Of a DNA stretch of 64,000 nucleotides, positions 55,563 to 64,000 are shown piece after piece. Source of the stretch: Planctomycetota bacterium (GTDB lineage: Bacteria > Planctomycetota > B15-G4 > SIAN01). A program made the position numbers and the translations under genes. The notes beneath the pieces are model-generated. The model did not search any database. It worked only from the letters and a program-made list of their open reading frames with translations, and had not been told where the DNA came from. The DNA is taken from assembly GCA_028289345.1 (NCBI GenBank), contig JANQQL010000050.1:266370-330369 (forward strand). The letters run 5' to 3'. The first letter of the stretch is position 1, and every line of letters starts with the position of its first letter.

Positions 55563-56345
55563 ATGCTGAGATCGAGTTCGTTTGATGGGGAGACGGAAAC
55601 TCTGATCGACTTTCGGTACCTGTTCAAGGTGACGAGAGGCCGGCGCCGGGAGTACCTAGACGCGACGCCGTTTCCAAACCTTGTGATCGATGACTTCCTC
55701 CCCAAGTCAACTTTCGATGAGGTTCACCGCTGCTTCACCCTTCCCAGCGAAACGGTTCGATTCGAGGACTACAGCGCGAATCTGGAAGATGGCTCACCGG
55801 CCCAGGCAGGAAAGATCCATCTTTCGAGCGTGATGGAAATGCACCCGGTCGTCCGCAATCTCGTCTTCGAGATGTGCTCCTTCTCCTTCCTCAAAGCTCT
55901 GCAAAGAATCACCGGGATTCGAGGACTGTTGCCGGATCCTCTTCTCCAGGGTGGGGGGATCCATCTCGTCAAGCGGGGCGGGTTGCTTCGGGTTCACGCC
56001 GACTTCAATCGGCACGATCGGTACCGACTGGATCGGCGAGTCAACCTGCTCCTGTACTTCAACCCTGATTGGAAGGAGAGCTACGGGGGCCACCTGGAGC
56101 TGTGGACCAAGGACATGGGTCGATGTGAGAAGAGGATCCTGCCGATCGCCAATCGTTGCGTGATCTTCAGCACAACTTCGCACTCATTTCACGGACATCC
56201 GCACCCCCTGACGTGTCCGGAAAACGTGATGAGGAAGTCGATCTCGCTTTACTACTACTCCATCGGTCGCCCCGCAACGGAAGTCCAGCCGGCACACAAC
56301 ACCCTTTGGCAGAGGCTGCCTTCCGAGCAAGGTTCGCACGACTGA
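55563..56345 (+). CDS. 2-oxoglutarate/Fe(II) dioxygenase, prolyl-4-hydroxylase-like, module B copy
   Basis: The 260-residue protein keeps all the dioxygenase ligands: RVHADFN (HxD), SFHGHPHPL (distal His) and VMRKSISLYYY (2-oxoglutarate Arg). FPNLVIDDFLPK is the entry strand. It matches the module A copy at GIRGLLPDP, LDRRVNLLLYFN, YGGHLELW and NRCVIF. It begins 54 bases after the methyltransferase stop and is probably co-transcribed. Unlike the module A copy it has no AspH-like partner. Confidence 0.85.
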   Translation: MLRSSSFDGETETLIDFRYLFKVTRGRRREYLDATPFPNLVIDDFLPKSTFDEVHRCFTLPSETVRFEDYSANLEDGSPAQAGKIHLSSVMEMHPVVRNLVFEMCSFSFLKALQRITGIRGLLPDPLLQGGGIHLVKRGGLLRVHADFNRHDRYRLDRRVNLLLYFNPDWKESYGGHLELWTKDMGRCEKRILPIANRCVIFSTTSHSFHGHPHPLTCPENVMRKSISLYYYSIGRPATEVQPAHNTLWQRLPSEQGSHD

Positions 56346-56589
56346 TGGCGCACGCCCCAACATCAGCGGAGAGGAACCTTGCGACCCACCGCATGGGCGA
56401 GCCTTCCGCAGCCCGTGAGAGCCGAAAGCTCTCACCGCGGCCGGGCGAAGATGTTCCGTAGCCGAACAACCGAAATGGGAAGAGGCGTCTTGCTCGACTC
56501 CCCCGCGGGTTGCGACCGGCACCTCATCACCCCGACCGTTCTTGGTGGCGAATCTTGATCACGAGCCGCTGTCGAGATTGAGGAATTCG

Positions 56590-58584
56590 ATGCGCAATTG
56601 GACACGCAAACTGATCGGAAGACCGCGGCCCAAGGTCTCGATCATCGTCATTTTCTACCGGATGGCACGGCAAGCCAACAACACGCTGTACTCACTCTCT
56701 ACGAAGTATCAAAGAAACGTCAGCGAGTCCGACTACGAAATCATCGCGGTTGAGAACAAGTCCAGTTCTGTTCTTGGGAAGAAGAGGGCGCTTTCTCACG
56801 GAACCAACATTCGCTACTTCCTCAGGGACGACAAGTCCCAGACGCCGGTCCACGCTCTCAACTTCGGCTTCAGTCGGAGCAGAGCGCCGAACATCTGCCT
56901 GATGATTGATGGGGCGCGAATGGTCAGCCCCCGAGTCGTCGAGCATGGATTGCGAGCGCTTGAATTCTGTCGCCGTCCTTTGGTGCTGGTCCCTGGTTAT
57001 CACCTTGGAGAACAAGAGCAGCATTTCCATGCGAGCTCGGGATACGACGAGAGGACGGAAGAGAAGCTGCTCGAGGGGATTCAGTGGAAAGAGGACGGCT
57101 ATCGACTGTTCGATGCATCTTGTCTGAGCAGCGCAAATCCGAAGGGAGCCCTGGCGCCGTTCCTCGAGTCGAATTGCATGTTCTGCCCCAGCGAGAGTTT
57201 CGAAGCGATTGGCAAGGCGGACGAGCGGTTCGACCTACCGGGTGGCGGCAGCGTGAACATTCATATGTACACCCAGCTGGCCAAACTTCCGGGGAGTCGG
57301 GTATTGGTGCTCGCCGGCGAGGGATCGTTTCACCAGTTCCACGGCGGCGTCACGACCTCTGAACTCGAGGACCGCGAAGAGGTTCTCGACTCGCATCGGA
57401 AGCAACTACGCCAGATCAACGGGGGCACCTACCACGGCTTTCATCAAGAGCCAACGGTGTTCGGCGTCGTGCACGGACTGGCTCAGCCGGAGTTCTGCTG
57501 GGCGGCGGAGAGGGCGCGGCTGAGGCATCAAGCCTGTGCGAAGCGCGAAATCTCCATGTGGTCGGAGCCGGTTCCATGGAAAGAACCTCGTCAGCAACGC
57601 CAAACGCCGAAGCTCTCGGTCGTCCTTATCTCACACCGAGCCAGCCGGCAAACATACAACTCTGTCTACAGCCTCTCGACACAGCACCAGGTGGGAGTCA
57701 GCGAGGACGAGTACGAGATCATTGTCGTTGAAAACAACTCCCACGATGAGCTCGTCGCGTCACAAGTGACGAAGCTTGGAGGCAACATTCGCTACTTCCA
57801 TCGAACAGAGGACAAGCCAACGCCGGTCCCGGCCCTGAACTTCGCGGTCTCTCAAAGTCGGGCCGACAACTTATGCATCATGATCGACGGGGCCTGCATG
57901 GTGACCCCTGGAGTGATTCACCATGCCCTTCGAGCCTTCCAAATGTTCGACTCCCCAATGGTCGCCGTCCCTGGTTACCACCTTGGAAAGGAACAACAGC
58001 ATCACAGCCACCGGACGGGCCACTCTGAGGCCACGGAGCAGGCGATGCTCGAAGAGCTTGGGTGGAAGGATGACGGGTACCGACTGTTCGAAGTTTCTTG
58101 TCTCGGTCCGGGCAATGACGACGGGTTTTTCAATCCACTCTTGGAGTCGAACTGTCTGTTCTGCACAAAGAAAAGCTTCCAGACCATCGGTGGAGCGGAC
58201 GAGCGATTCGATATGCCGGGAGGTGGCTGCATCAACCTAGACATCTACAACCGGATCAGTGAACTTCCAGAAACAAGCTTGGTCGTCCTTGCTGGCGAAG
58301 GGACGTTTCATCAGTTCCACGGTGGCGTTTCCACTTCCTCTTGCGAAGACCGGGAGGAACAGCTCGCCGCGATGCGCTCTCAGCACGAGGGAATTCGAGG
58401 ACGACCGTTTCGTGGGATTCACCGAGAACCCCATATTCTGGGGACTCTTTCCGGACCTTCGTTGCCGTTCCTGATCGAGTCATCAAGCCACGGAAGGATT
58501 CGCTACGACCTGAAGATTGCCGCGGGAGAAACAGAGTGGCCCCTCGACATCAAGAGTCGATCGGCAACGAGCGGATCCTCGTAG
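56590..58584 (+). CDS. Double GT2 glycosyltransferase of the VEN/IDGA/HQFH subfamily
   Basis: ATG 56590 with GAGGA upstream is preferred over GTG 56542. The 664-residue chain contains two complete, similar GT-A domains. Domain 1 has VSIIVIFYRM (about 16), IIAVENKS, MIDGARMV (about 105) and GEGSFHQFHGGVTT (about 244). Domain 2 has LSVVLISHR (about 342), IIVVENNS, MIDGACMV (about 431) and GEGTFHQFHGGVSTS (about 570). Each resembles the single-domain GT2 at 19938, so one ancestor has become a tandem duplicate. All three keep DGA instead of DxD. Tandem domains could add two sugars or alternate residues. Confidence 0.87.
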   Translation: MRNWTRKLIGRPRPKVSIIVIFYRMARQANNTLYSLSTKYQRNVSESDYEIIAVENKSSSVLGKKRALSHGTNIRYFLRDDKSQTPVHALNFGFSRSRAPNICLMIDGARMVSPRVVEHGLRALEFCRRPLVLVPGYHLGEQEQHFHASSGYDERTEEKLLEGIQWKEDGYRLFDASCLSSANPKGALAPFLESNCMFCPSESFEAIGKADERFDLPGGGSVNIHMYTQLAKLPGSRVLVLAGEGSFHQFHGGVTTSELEDREEVLDSHRKQLRQINGGTYHGFHQEPTVFGVVHGLAQPEFCWAAERARLRHQACAKREISMWSEPVPWKEPRQQRQTPKLSVVLISHRASRQTYNSVYSLSTQHQVGVSEDEYEIIVVENNSHDELVASQVTKLGGNIRYFHRTEDKPTPVPALNFAVSQSRADNLCIMIDGACMVTPGVIHHALRAFQMFDSPMVAVPGYHLGKEQQHHSHRTGHSEATEQAMLEELGWKDDGYRLFEVSCLGPGNDDGFFNPLLESNCLFCTKKSFQTIGGADERFDMPGGGCINLDIYNRISELPETSLVVLAGEGTFHQFHGGVSTSSCEDREEQLAAMRSQHEGIRGRPFRGIHREPHILGTLSGPSLPFLIESSSHGRIRYDLKIAAGETEWPLDIKSRSATSGSS

Positions 58585-58849
58585 AGTCGACTGTGGGAGC
58601 GGCGTTGGGGAACGGCCGAACCGACCTGCCAAGGCAAGCAATCGGAGATGAGAAAAGAGCGTTTCGTGAATGGTGCGAGTCGTTCAGCAAGTCAGCAGGT
58701 AGGCGACGGCTCGTGGAGTCCTGCACTCGACGAGAGCGAAGAAATGCGCTCTCTGAGGGTCTCAGGCAACTTAAACTGTTTTCAGTGAGGCCGTTGCGTT
58801 CTCGGCTGGCCTCTTGGGCCGGTGAGTGTTGAACGTCGAGCCGGGCCGC

Positions 58850-58854
58850 AGGAG
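58850..58854 (+). promoter_or_regulatory. Shine-Dalgarno AGGAG deciding start at 58861
   Basis: AGGAG lies six bases before GTG 58861. This start also matches the N-terminus of the paralogue at 7764. Confidence 0.7.
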
Positions 58855-58860
58855 AACGTC

Positions 58861-60195
58861 GTGGTGGAACGATTCGAGAAAGCCAACGTCTCGGCGTACC
58901 TGAACTTCCTGCGATCAAAGTACGAGGCCTTCACCGGTGCGATTCAGGTGAAGAGCCTGCCCTGCTACGCGATGATCGATCCTTGCGACATCTGCCAGCT
59001 GCGCTGCCCCACCTGCCCAACGGGGATTGAGTCCGAGGGCCTTCGACGCGGAAACCGAGAAGACACCCAGATTCGCAGCAAGCGGTCGCGACTGGAACCG
59101 GAGCTCTTCGACGCGCTTCTCGAGGAAATGGGAGAGTATCTGTTCCTGATCGCTTTCCATAGTTGGGGAGAGCCTCTGCTCAACGAATGGGCCTCGAGCT
59201 TTGTCCGAAAGGCGAAGGCGAATCACATCGAGACCCACATGCACACCAACCTGTCGTTGCCTCTTTCGGATGAGCGTCTCGAAGGCCTCCTGGAAGCTGG
59301 TCTCGACTTTCTCTTTGCTTCGGTGGACGGCTTCACCCAGGAGAATTACGAGAAGTTTCGGATCGGAGGCAACCTCGAACTCGTCAAGAGCAACTTGGAG
59401 AACGCCGCCCGGATCCGAGATCGACTCGGACTGAAGACACGCATCATCTACAAGTTCCTTGTCTTTCGCTGGAACGAGCACGAGGTCGACGCGGCCCGCA
59501 GCTATGCGCAGGATCTTGGGATCATCTTTCAGACGGACGATGCGAGTGTCCCCGATGCAAGCTGGCTTCCGAGCTACCGAAACAGCGAGAAGCCGTTTCT
59601 TTCGGAAGACGACGTCAACAACTTGAACCAGCAATGGGCCGCCGCAGGCAAGCCGGACTACTGGCGGGACTACGAGAAACATGCCTACTGGGTTCCGGTG
59701 CATCCCGGGAACGATTGGATTCCCGTCCGGGGCCCCGAGGTCGGCTCGTATTGTGGTTGGCACTACGGAGTCGCGGTGATCGAGCCGGGGGGGCATGTCT
59801 CGCCCTGCTGTATGACGCCGAAGGAAGCAGATCGACTGGGCACCGTTGTCCCTGGCAAGACGCGCTTTGCGGACGTCTGGAACGGCGATCTCTACAAGAA
59901 ATCCAGGGCGGCGTTTGCCGGGACAGCCGTCCCCGATCTCGAACACGCGGACACGGTCTGCACTCGCTGCTACTTTCCTGATTCTTTGAAGCACGTTTAC
60001 AGCCACAACGACTTCAAAGTCTTCGAGCAGTTCTTCCAGACCTTTCGGGGTTCGAACCCGGTGCTCGAACAAGCGTTTCACATCCTGTCGAACCTCAAGA
60101 GCGGTGAGGACCGCATCAGATTTGCCGAGTTTTTCGAGGCCAACCTGATGGAGTTTTTCGAGGGCCGCGGAGCTTCCTCGGCACCAGGCGGATAG
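58861..60195 (+). CDS. Radical SAM/SPASM enzyme, module B copy
   Basis: GTG 58861 gives 444 residues, the same length as the module A copy. The radical SAM motif is DICQLRCPTCPTG. The SPASM-type set is YCGWH, SPCCM and CTRCYFP. FHSWGEPLLNE and KFLVFRWNEHEVDAA align with the module A enzyme throughout. No peptide precursor is visible between 58585 and 58860 or just downstream. It sits directly after the double GT2 and before the exported DUF1579 protein, so a glycan substrate is the working guess. Confidence 0.88.
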   Translation: MVERFEKANVSAYLNFLRSKYEAFTGAIQVKSLPCYAMIDPCDICQLRCPTCPTGIESEGLRRGNREDTQIRSKRSRLEPELFDALLEEMGEYLFLIAFHSWGEPLLNEWASSFVRKAKANHIETHMHTNLSLPLSDERLEGLLEAGLDFLFASVDGFTQENYEKFRIGGNLELVKSNLENAARIRDRLGLKTRIIYKFLVFRWNEHEVDAARSYAQDLGIIFQTDDASVPDASWLPSYRNSEKPFLSEDDVNNLNQQWAAAGKPDYWRDYEKHAYWVPVHPGNDWIPVRGPEVGSYCGWHYGVAVIEPGGHVSPCCMTPKEADRLGTVVPGKTRFADVWNGDLYKKSRAAFAGTAVPDLEHADTVCTRCYFPDSLKHVYSHNDFKVFEQFFQTFRGSNPVLEQAFHILSNLKSGEDRIRFAEFFEANLMEFFEGRGASSAPGG

Positions 60196-60374
60196 ATTTT
60201 GGACGCATGGCGGCGGCCCCCGTGCTTCCGCTGCGTGGGTTCGCTACAGAACGGTGAAAAGGTTGAACGGCTCTCCCTCTGCGAAGAAAATCGTGGGTTC
60301 GAAACGCCTGCTTCCCAGTGGGGATGGCAGAGATGGGATTCCGATCAAGTCGCTTGAAAGCTAGGGGCGAGCCA

Positions 60375-60917
60375 ATGAAGACTGTTTTCAGATTGCAGAT
60401 GTTGCTGACAGTGGCCGTCTTAGTCGGAGTCGTTCGATCGAGTCACGGGAGTACGGCCAAACTGAACTCTGCCGTGCTCGACAAAATGGTTGGCGTCTGG
60501 GACATCAAGGTTTCGGTTCACGAGCCGAAGTCGGTGCAGATGACCGGCGTCGAAGAGTTCAAGTGGGTCCTGGGAGGGACCTACTTGCAGGGCAAGAGCC
60601 TCGAGAGGTCGGATGACGCCGAAGACATCTTCATGGTGTCGTACGACGAGCAACTTGGCTTGTTTCGAAACTGGGTGTTCAGCAAAGGCGCTCAGTGCAA
60701 GGAGCTCCAGGGCAAGTGGAATGAGGAAAAGCAGACAATGGTCTGGGCGAGCTCCCGCGATGCCGACCTGCTTTTTGACGCCACTTGGGTGTTTCACGAT
60801 GAAAAGACCCGTGCATGGGACCTCAGTGTGACGAACAAGGACGGGGTCGTTCTGTATCGATTGAGCGGAGAGGCAACCTTGCGGGACCCAGAGCCCGAGG
60901 CGCCGGTGCCCGACTGA
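60375..60917 (+). CDS. Exported DUF1579-like protein, module B copy
   Basis: ATG 60375 gives 180 residues with a signal peptide (MKTVFRLQMLLTVAVLVGVV, cut likely after SSHG). The mature domain aligns with 22610-23074: LDKMVGVWDIKVSVHEP, VEEFKWVLGGTYLQG and ATWVFHDEKTRAW. It is a DUF1579-type lipocalin-like protein, function unknown. It is the last gene of module B and is followed by a strong hairpin, so it probably ends the transcript. Confidence 0.8.
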   Translation: MKTVFRLQMLLTVAVLVGVVRSSHGSTAKLNSAVLDKMVGVWDIKVSVHEPKSVQMTGVEEFKWVLGGTYLQGKSLERSDDAEDIFMVSYDEQLGLFRNWVFSKGAQCKELQGKWNEEKQTMVWASSRDADLLFDATWVFHDEKTRAWDLSVTNKDGVVLYRLSGEATLRDPEPEAPVPD

Positions 60918-60960
60918 TCGGCCGCCATGCTTCTTCTTCTGCAGCACTGAGTCGCCGAAG

Positions 60961-60989
60961 AACGGCGGGAGCTTGCAACTCCCGCCGTT
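60961..60989. terminator. Probable bidirectional intrinsic terminator
   Basis: AACGGCGGGAG, a 7-base loop, then CTCCCGCCGTT is a perfect 11-bp GC-rich stem between two convergent genes (ends 60917 plus and 61094 minus). On the plus strand it is followed by TTGCGTGTCT, a weak T-run. On the minus strand the T-run is poor, so the plus-strand direction is better supported. Confidence 0.65.
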
Positions 60990-61093
60990 TGCGTGTCTGG
61001 TAGAAACGAAGTCGTCAAAGCTGGGTGTGAGTCAGAAACAGAACACCTGGTTTGCATCGCGTTGATTCAGGCCGCGGATGCCTTCTCGAACGC

Positions 61094-63445
61094 TCATTCT
61101 CCTTGGAACGGCTCGCACCACTCACATGAGCAATCGTCGGGGAACGAGACCGGCGACGCCGAGGCGTCTTCCACGTAGCCAAGCTCCGCCAGGCGCTGCC
61201 GGTCTGACTCTTCGAGCACCACGGCTTGTCCTTGCCAAACGGCCTCTGCCTGATCGAGCCAGCGTAACAACGCGGTCCGCATCTGAGCTGCGCGCGCGAG
61301 TTCCCGATCCCAGACGTTGTCCCGGCACTCGGGATCCGTCACCAAGTGATAAAGCTCAACTTGGTGCTCGGTCTTTCGTCGATCGGAGCGAAGTTGAAGC
61401 ATCAGGTGCCAATCCTGGTGGGTCACCGCCGCCGCCATCCGATGGGCGCTGAGAGCAAAACGAGGCCGGGGACCGGTGTCGTCGCGCCACAGGTTTCTCC
61501 CCGGGAACGGGGCGGCGACTGCGGCGAGGTCGAGCAGGGTTCGCCCCAGGTCATGATTGTGGACCGGGCGATCCAGACGCTTTCCACCTGGGAGGTCCGG
61601 TGCCGAGAGGATCAACGGAACGTGGATCGTGTCTGGATACAGGCCGTCGTGGCTCCAGTAGATCTCATGCTGCCCAAGGCACTCCCCGTGATCCGCCGTG
61701 ACGGCTACGACGGAATCGAGGAATTCGGACAGGGTTAGCACCCGCTCCAATTGAGCGTCGAGATAAGACACCTCTCCTTTGTACATCGCGGGCGGGTAGT
61801 CGAGATCGGTCAGCGCTTGGAAGTCGACACCGCGACGTTGCACTCGAGGGAGAAGCGAGTGCGAGTCATCAAACGGGTCGCGCTCCGCGGGATAGTACTG
61901 GTCCGCAAACTCTTGGGGCGGCCGATAGGGCAGATGGGCGTCGAACACGTGCAACCAGACGAACACAGGAACGTCTCGCCACGGCTCCCAAACCGCGAGG
62001 AAGTCGTCGATGACCTGTTCCGCGCTCAGGTAATTGTCCTGGCGATTCGGTCCCAAGAACACATCGAAGCCTTGTTCCAAACCGCTGAAGCTCGACAGAT
62101 GCTGGGTGGCGATGCTGGCGATAGTCAGGAAACCGGCCTCGTGGAAGACCTCCGCCAGAGTTTGTGCATCGGGAGAGAGAGCGGTGGTGTTGTTGACGAT
62201 GCCCGTGTCTCGAGGGTGCTGCCCGGTCATGATCGCGACGTGGGATGGGTTGGTAATGTTCGTGGTCGAGAACCCGTTCTCGAAGAACACCCCGCGCTGG
62301 GCCAGCCCGTCCAAGCCCGGCGTTTCGATCTGCACACCCGACGCAGATGCCCCCACGTGGTCCGCCCGGTGGGTGTCCGAGGTCACGAGGAGGACTCGTG
62401 TCGGATTCGGATCCGTGGGCACCACGAACAAGTCTGTCACCCAAAGGGCTTCTTCTGGCGACACCACCCCCGAGGAAGAGAACAGCGTCGCACGGAGTTC
62501 GAGGTTGCCGGTCGGGAACGAGCCCGCCGGACAACGGATCAGCTGCCAACCCTGATCGGGGGAATCCCAAGAGAACTCCTTCGTTTGCTGTTGGGTCTGG
62601 GAGGCAATGGTGATCTGCAAACTCGTCGAGGGGCCCGGCCGATGGCGCACCACTTCCGGAAACGCGGCCCAGAATCGGAGCTCGTCGTCCGCGGTGGTCG
62701 TCGCGTGGGCCACCAGTTCGCGCTGAGCACTGAACAGAATGGCGTGGCGCACGTCCCGGTTTTCGTTCCTTGAAAGGCGACGACGTGCCTCTCCATCAAG
62801 GGATCGTTCCGGACGAACCCAACTTACTTTGACCTGCTGGATGGCGACACTGGGGGCGCTGCCGACGAAACGGATCTCCAACGAGGAAGCCGGGCTCGTC
62901 GAGAGTTCAGGAAAGCCGGGCAAGGAGACCCAACGCGGGTCCTTGGCAGGAGCTAGCGAGATCGGAGAACTCTCGGCGACGGTCTTGTCCCCGCGAGTCA
63001 GCGCGATCTGGAACACCGTGGGATTCGGCGCCGCCAGGCGGACCGACACGTGGTTCATCAGGGCGGGGTCCAGGGCCTCCTCGATGCGCACCCGCCGCGG
63101 TCCTTCTCCGGCAAGCCGAATCCATGGCGTCCTCGAAGCTTCGCCAGGCTCGTCGAGAAGCACTCTCGCCGACCTCGGAGCCTCCACCTGCCACATCCGG
63201 GGGTCATTCTCCACCGACCAATGGAACAAGGTTCGGGAGTCATCGACCGGTTCTTCCGCGGTCTCCCAGGCGACCCGTCGCACCGCGAAGGTCTCGCTTC
63301 GAGCCCCCGGCGGGGTGCCTTCGTGGGACGACTCGGGGGAGACCCGGTCATCCCCGCACGCCGCGACCGCTCCCATCAGGCAGAGCAGAGGAAGCCGACA
63401 CCGAGATGCGCTTCGCCAATCGAAAATGGAAACCACTGATTCCAT
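61094..63445 (-). CDS. Large sulfatase-fold lipoprotein with Thr nucleophile and N-terminal beta domain
   Basis: ATG 63445 starts a lipoprotein signal with lipobox GAVAAC (Cys30); the frame upstream to 63988 is Arg-rich and spurious. Of 783 residues, about 40-360 are predicted beta strands of unknown type. The sulfatase fold then starts at VLLVTSDTHRADHVG, with the nucleophile region NITNPSHVAIMTG near 398: Thr replaces Cys, so no formylglycine is possible. FDAHLPYRPP, TADHGECLGQHE and PLILSAPDLPGG complete the fold. It may hydrolyse or transfer phosphate or sulfate groups on a surface glycan. Confidence 0.85.
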   Translation of the reverse strand: MESVVSIFDWRSASRCRLPLLCLMGAVAACGDDRVSPESSHEGTPPGARSETFAVRRVAWETAEEPVDDSRTLFHWSVENDPRMWQVEAPRSARVLLDEPGEASRTPWIRLAGEGPRRVRIEEALDPALMNHVSVRLAAPNPTVFQIALTRGDKTVAESSPISLAPAKDPRWVSLPGFPELSTSPASSLEIRFVGSAPSVAIQQVKVSWVRPERSLDGEARRRLSRNENRDVRHAILFSAQRELVAHATTTADDELRFWAAFPEVVRHRPGPSTSLQITIASQTQQQTKEFSWDSPDQGWQLIRCPAGSFPTGNLELRATLFSSSGVVSPEEALWVTDLFVVPTDPNPTRVLLVTSDTHRADHVGASASGVQIETPGLDGLAQRGVFFENGFSTTNITNPSHVAIMTGQHPRDTGIVNNTTALSPDAQTLAEVFHEAGFLTIASIATQHLSSFSGLEQGFDVFLGPNRQDNYLSAEQVIDDFLAVWEPWRDVPVFVWLHVFDAHLPYRPPQEFADQYYPAERDPFDDSHSLLPRVQRRGVDFQALTDLDYPPAMYKGEVSYLDAQLERVLTLSEFLDSVVAVTADHGECLGQHEIYWSHDGLYPDTIHVPLILSAPDLPGGKRLDRPVHNHDLGRTLLDLAAVAAPFPGRNLWRDDTGPRPRFALSAHRMAAAVTHQDWHLMLQLRSDRRKTEHQVELYHLVTDPECRDNVWDRELARAAQMRTALLRWLDQAEAVWQGQAVVLEESDRQRLAELGYVEDASASPVSFPDDCSCEWCEPFQGE

Positions 63446-63886
63446 GAGACCCCGGATCAAGGTTTGACGCAGGATGGGGGCACCCGCCATCGTCTTCCCC
63501 GAAATCATCAGGCCGAACTGCGCTGCCGGGGAGTCTTTCAGCGGGTCACGGACGATCTTCTCCATCCCTCGGCCCAACCATCGACCTCTTCCACCCGGAC
63601 CGGCGAAGAGCGACCTCGACGTCAATCCCCGCGAGGTTCTTCGCACGAACCTTCGCCCGTGCATTTTCCAACAAGCAGGGAACGACCGAACGGAGAGAAA
63701 GCTCGACGAGGCCGAACTCCGGCCCCGACCATCCGAGTTGCGCCGGTGTTCCCGCGAGGCTGCGGCCCCGGGACGAGTCCTGCGGAGGCGGATCGAGTCC
63801 TCTTGCCCAGACCTTCGTCGCCAATCCCTGGGGCGCCCAGGAAAATCCCTCGATTGGTCATCCGAGGGCTCTCTTAGACTGAGGCG
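63446..63886. other. Divergent intergenic region
   Basis: These 441 bases precede the sulfatase (minus) and an exported protein (plus). Frames on both strands are Arg/Pro-rich and not credible. No RNA gene was seen. Confidence 0.5.
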
Positions 63887-64000
63887 ATGGCGACCATCGG
63901 GGAGGGACAGCAGGTCGCACGGCGAGGCCGACTCGCGGGTGCGATGCTGATGCTGGGCGTTGGCTGGTGTCTGCCAGCTCGCGCTCAAGATGACGGGGAA
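63887..64000 (+). CDS. Start of an exported protein (3' end outside window)
   Basis: ATG 63887 opens a 38-codon frame running off the window. It encodes MATIGEGQQVARRGRLAG, a hydrophobic core AMLMLGVGWCLPA and then RAQDDGE. This is a typical signal peptide with cleavage after ARA. Only the signal is visible, so no function is assigned. GAGG is close before the ATG (spacing two bases), which is tight. Confidence 0.55.
   Translation, partial: MATIGEGQQVARRGRLAGAMLMLGVGWCLPARAQDDGE

Noticed and set aside
58585..58860. A RiPP precursor peptide before the SPASM enzyme
   Set aside because: No short frame with a ribosome site and a leader-like sequence was seen in this interval.
61751..62773. 340-residue plus-strand frame
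   Set aside because: Antisense to the sulfatase catalytic domain.
1..64000. CRISPR arrays, insertion sequences, tRNA or rRNA genes
   Set aside because: No regularly spaced repeats, transposase-like frames or recognisable RNA-gene sequences were seen, though short RNA genes could be missed by eye.

Overview
The window looks like one long carbohydrate-assembly and decoration locus from a Gram-negative bacterium that I cannot place. Evidence for Gram-negative is a Wzm/Wzt-type polysaccharide ABC exporter and several lipoprotein signal peptides ending in a lipobox Cys. The DNA is moderately GC-rich and has long spurious antisense frames and many GTG/TTG starts. The mix of GT-C enzymes, TMTC-like protein, sulfatase-fold enzymes, sulfotransferases and radical SAM enzymes would fit a large-genome marine or soil lineage (Myxococcota-, Planctomycetota- or candidate-phylum-like), but this is inference. 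I found no rRNA, tRNA, CRISPR array, transposase, transcription regulator or housekeeping gene.

Layout. 1-2.5 kb: end of a GT2 gene and a NodU/CmcH-type carbamoyltransferase. 2.7-9.1 kb: module A, with a Methyltransf_24-like methyltransferase, a sulfotransferase, two dioxygenase genes (P4H-like and AspH-like), an unrecognised gene and a radical SAM/SPASM enzyme. 9.3-17.9 kb (minus): two overlapping radical SAM genes with N-terminal twitch domains, a GT-C membrane protein fused to DUF3604, and a Cys-type sulfatase. 18.4-25.2 kb: a Thr-type sulfatase-fold lipoprotein, two GT2 genes, a DUF1579 protein, and a membrane sulfatase-fold protein with a small TIG-like partner. 25.6-29.2 kb: a four-gene sugar operon (nucleotide-sugar dehydrogenase, epimerase, DPM-like GT2, methyltransferase). 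29.3-35.6 kb (minus): a small secreted protein, then LeuB-like dehydrogenase, acyl-adenylating ligase, GNAT and class III aminotransferase genes. 36.7-43.6 kb: a GT4, a giant sulfotransferase-GT4-GT2 fusion, another sulfotransferase and a methyltransferase. 43.9-54.1 kb: two GT-C proteins, a GH39-like lipoprotein, Wzm/Wzt and a TMTC-like protein. 54.7-60.9 kb: module B, a second set of Methyltransf_24, P4H-like dioxygenase, GT2 (doubled in one chain), SPASM and DUF1579 genes. 61-64 kb: a large Thr-type sulfatase-fold lipoprotein and the start of an exported protein.

Working picture (inference). Cytoplasmic GT2/GT4 enzymes and activated sugars build a glycan. Methyltransferases, sulfotransferases, carbamoyltransferase, dioxygenases, radical SAM enzymes and an acyl/amino pathway decorate it. 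Wzm/Wzt may export it. Periplasmic GT-C/TMTC proteins, sulfatase-fold enzymes and a glycosidase-like lipoprotein may modify it further. The most distinctive feature is five protein families that occur twice, at 2.7-23 kb and 54.7-60.9 kb, which suggests a duplicated and diverged decoration system.
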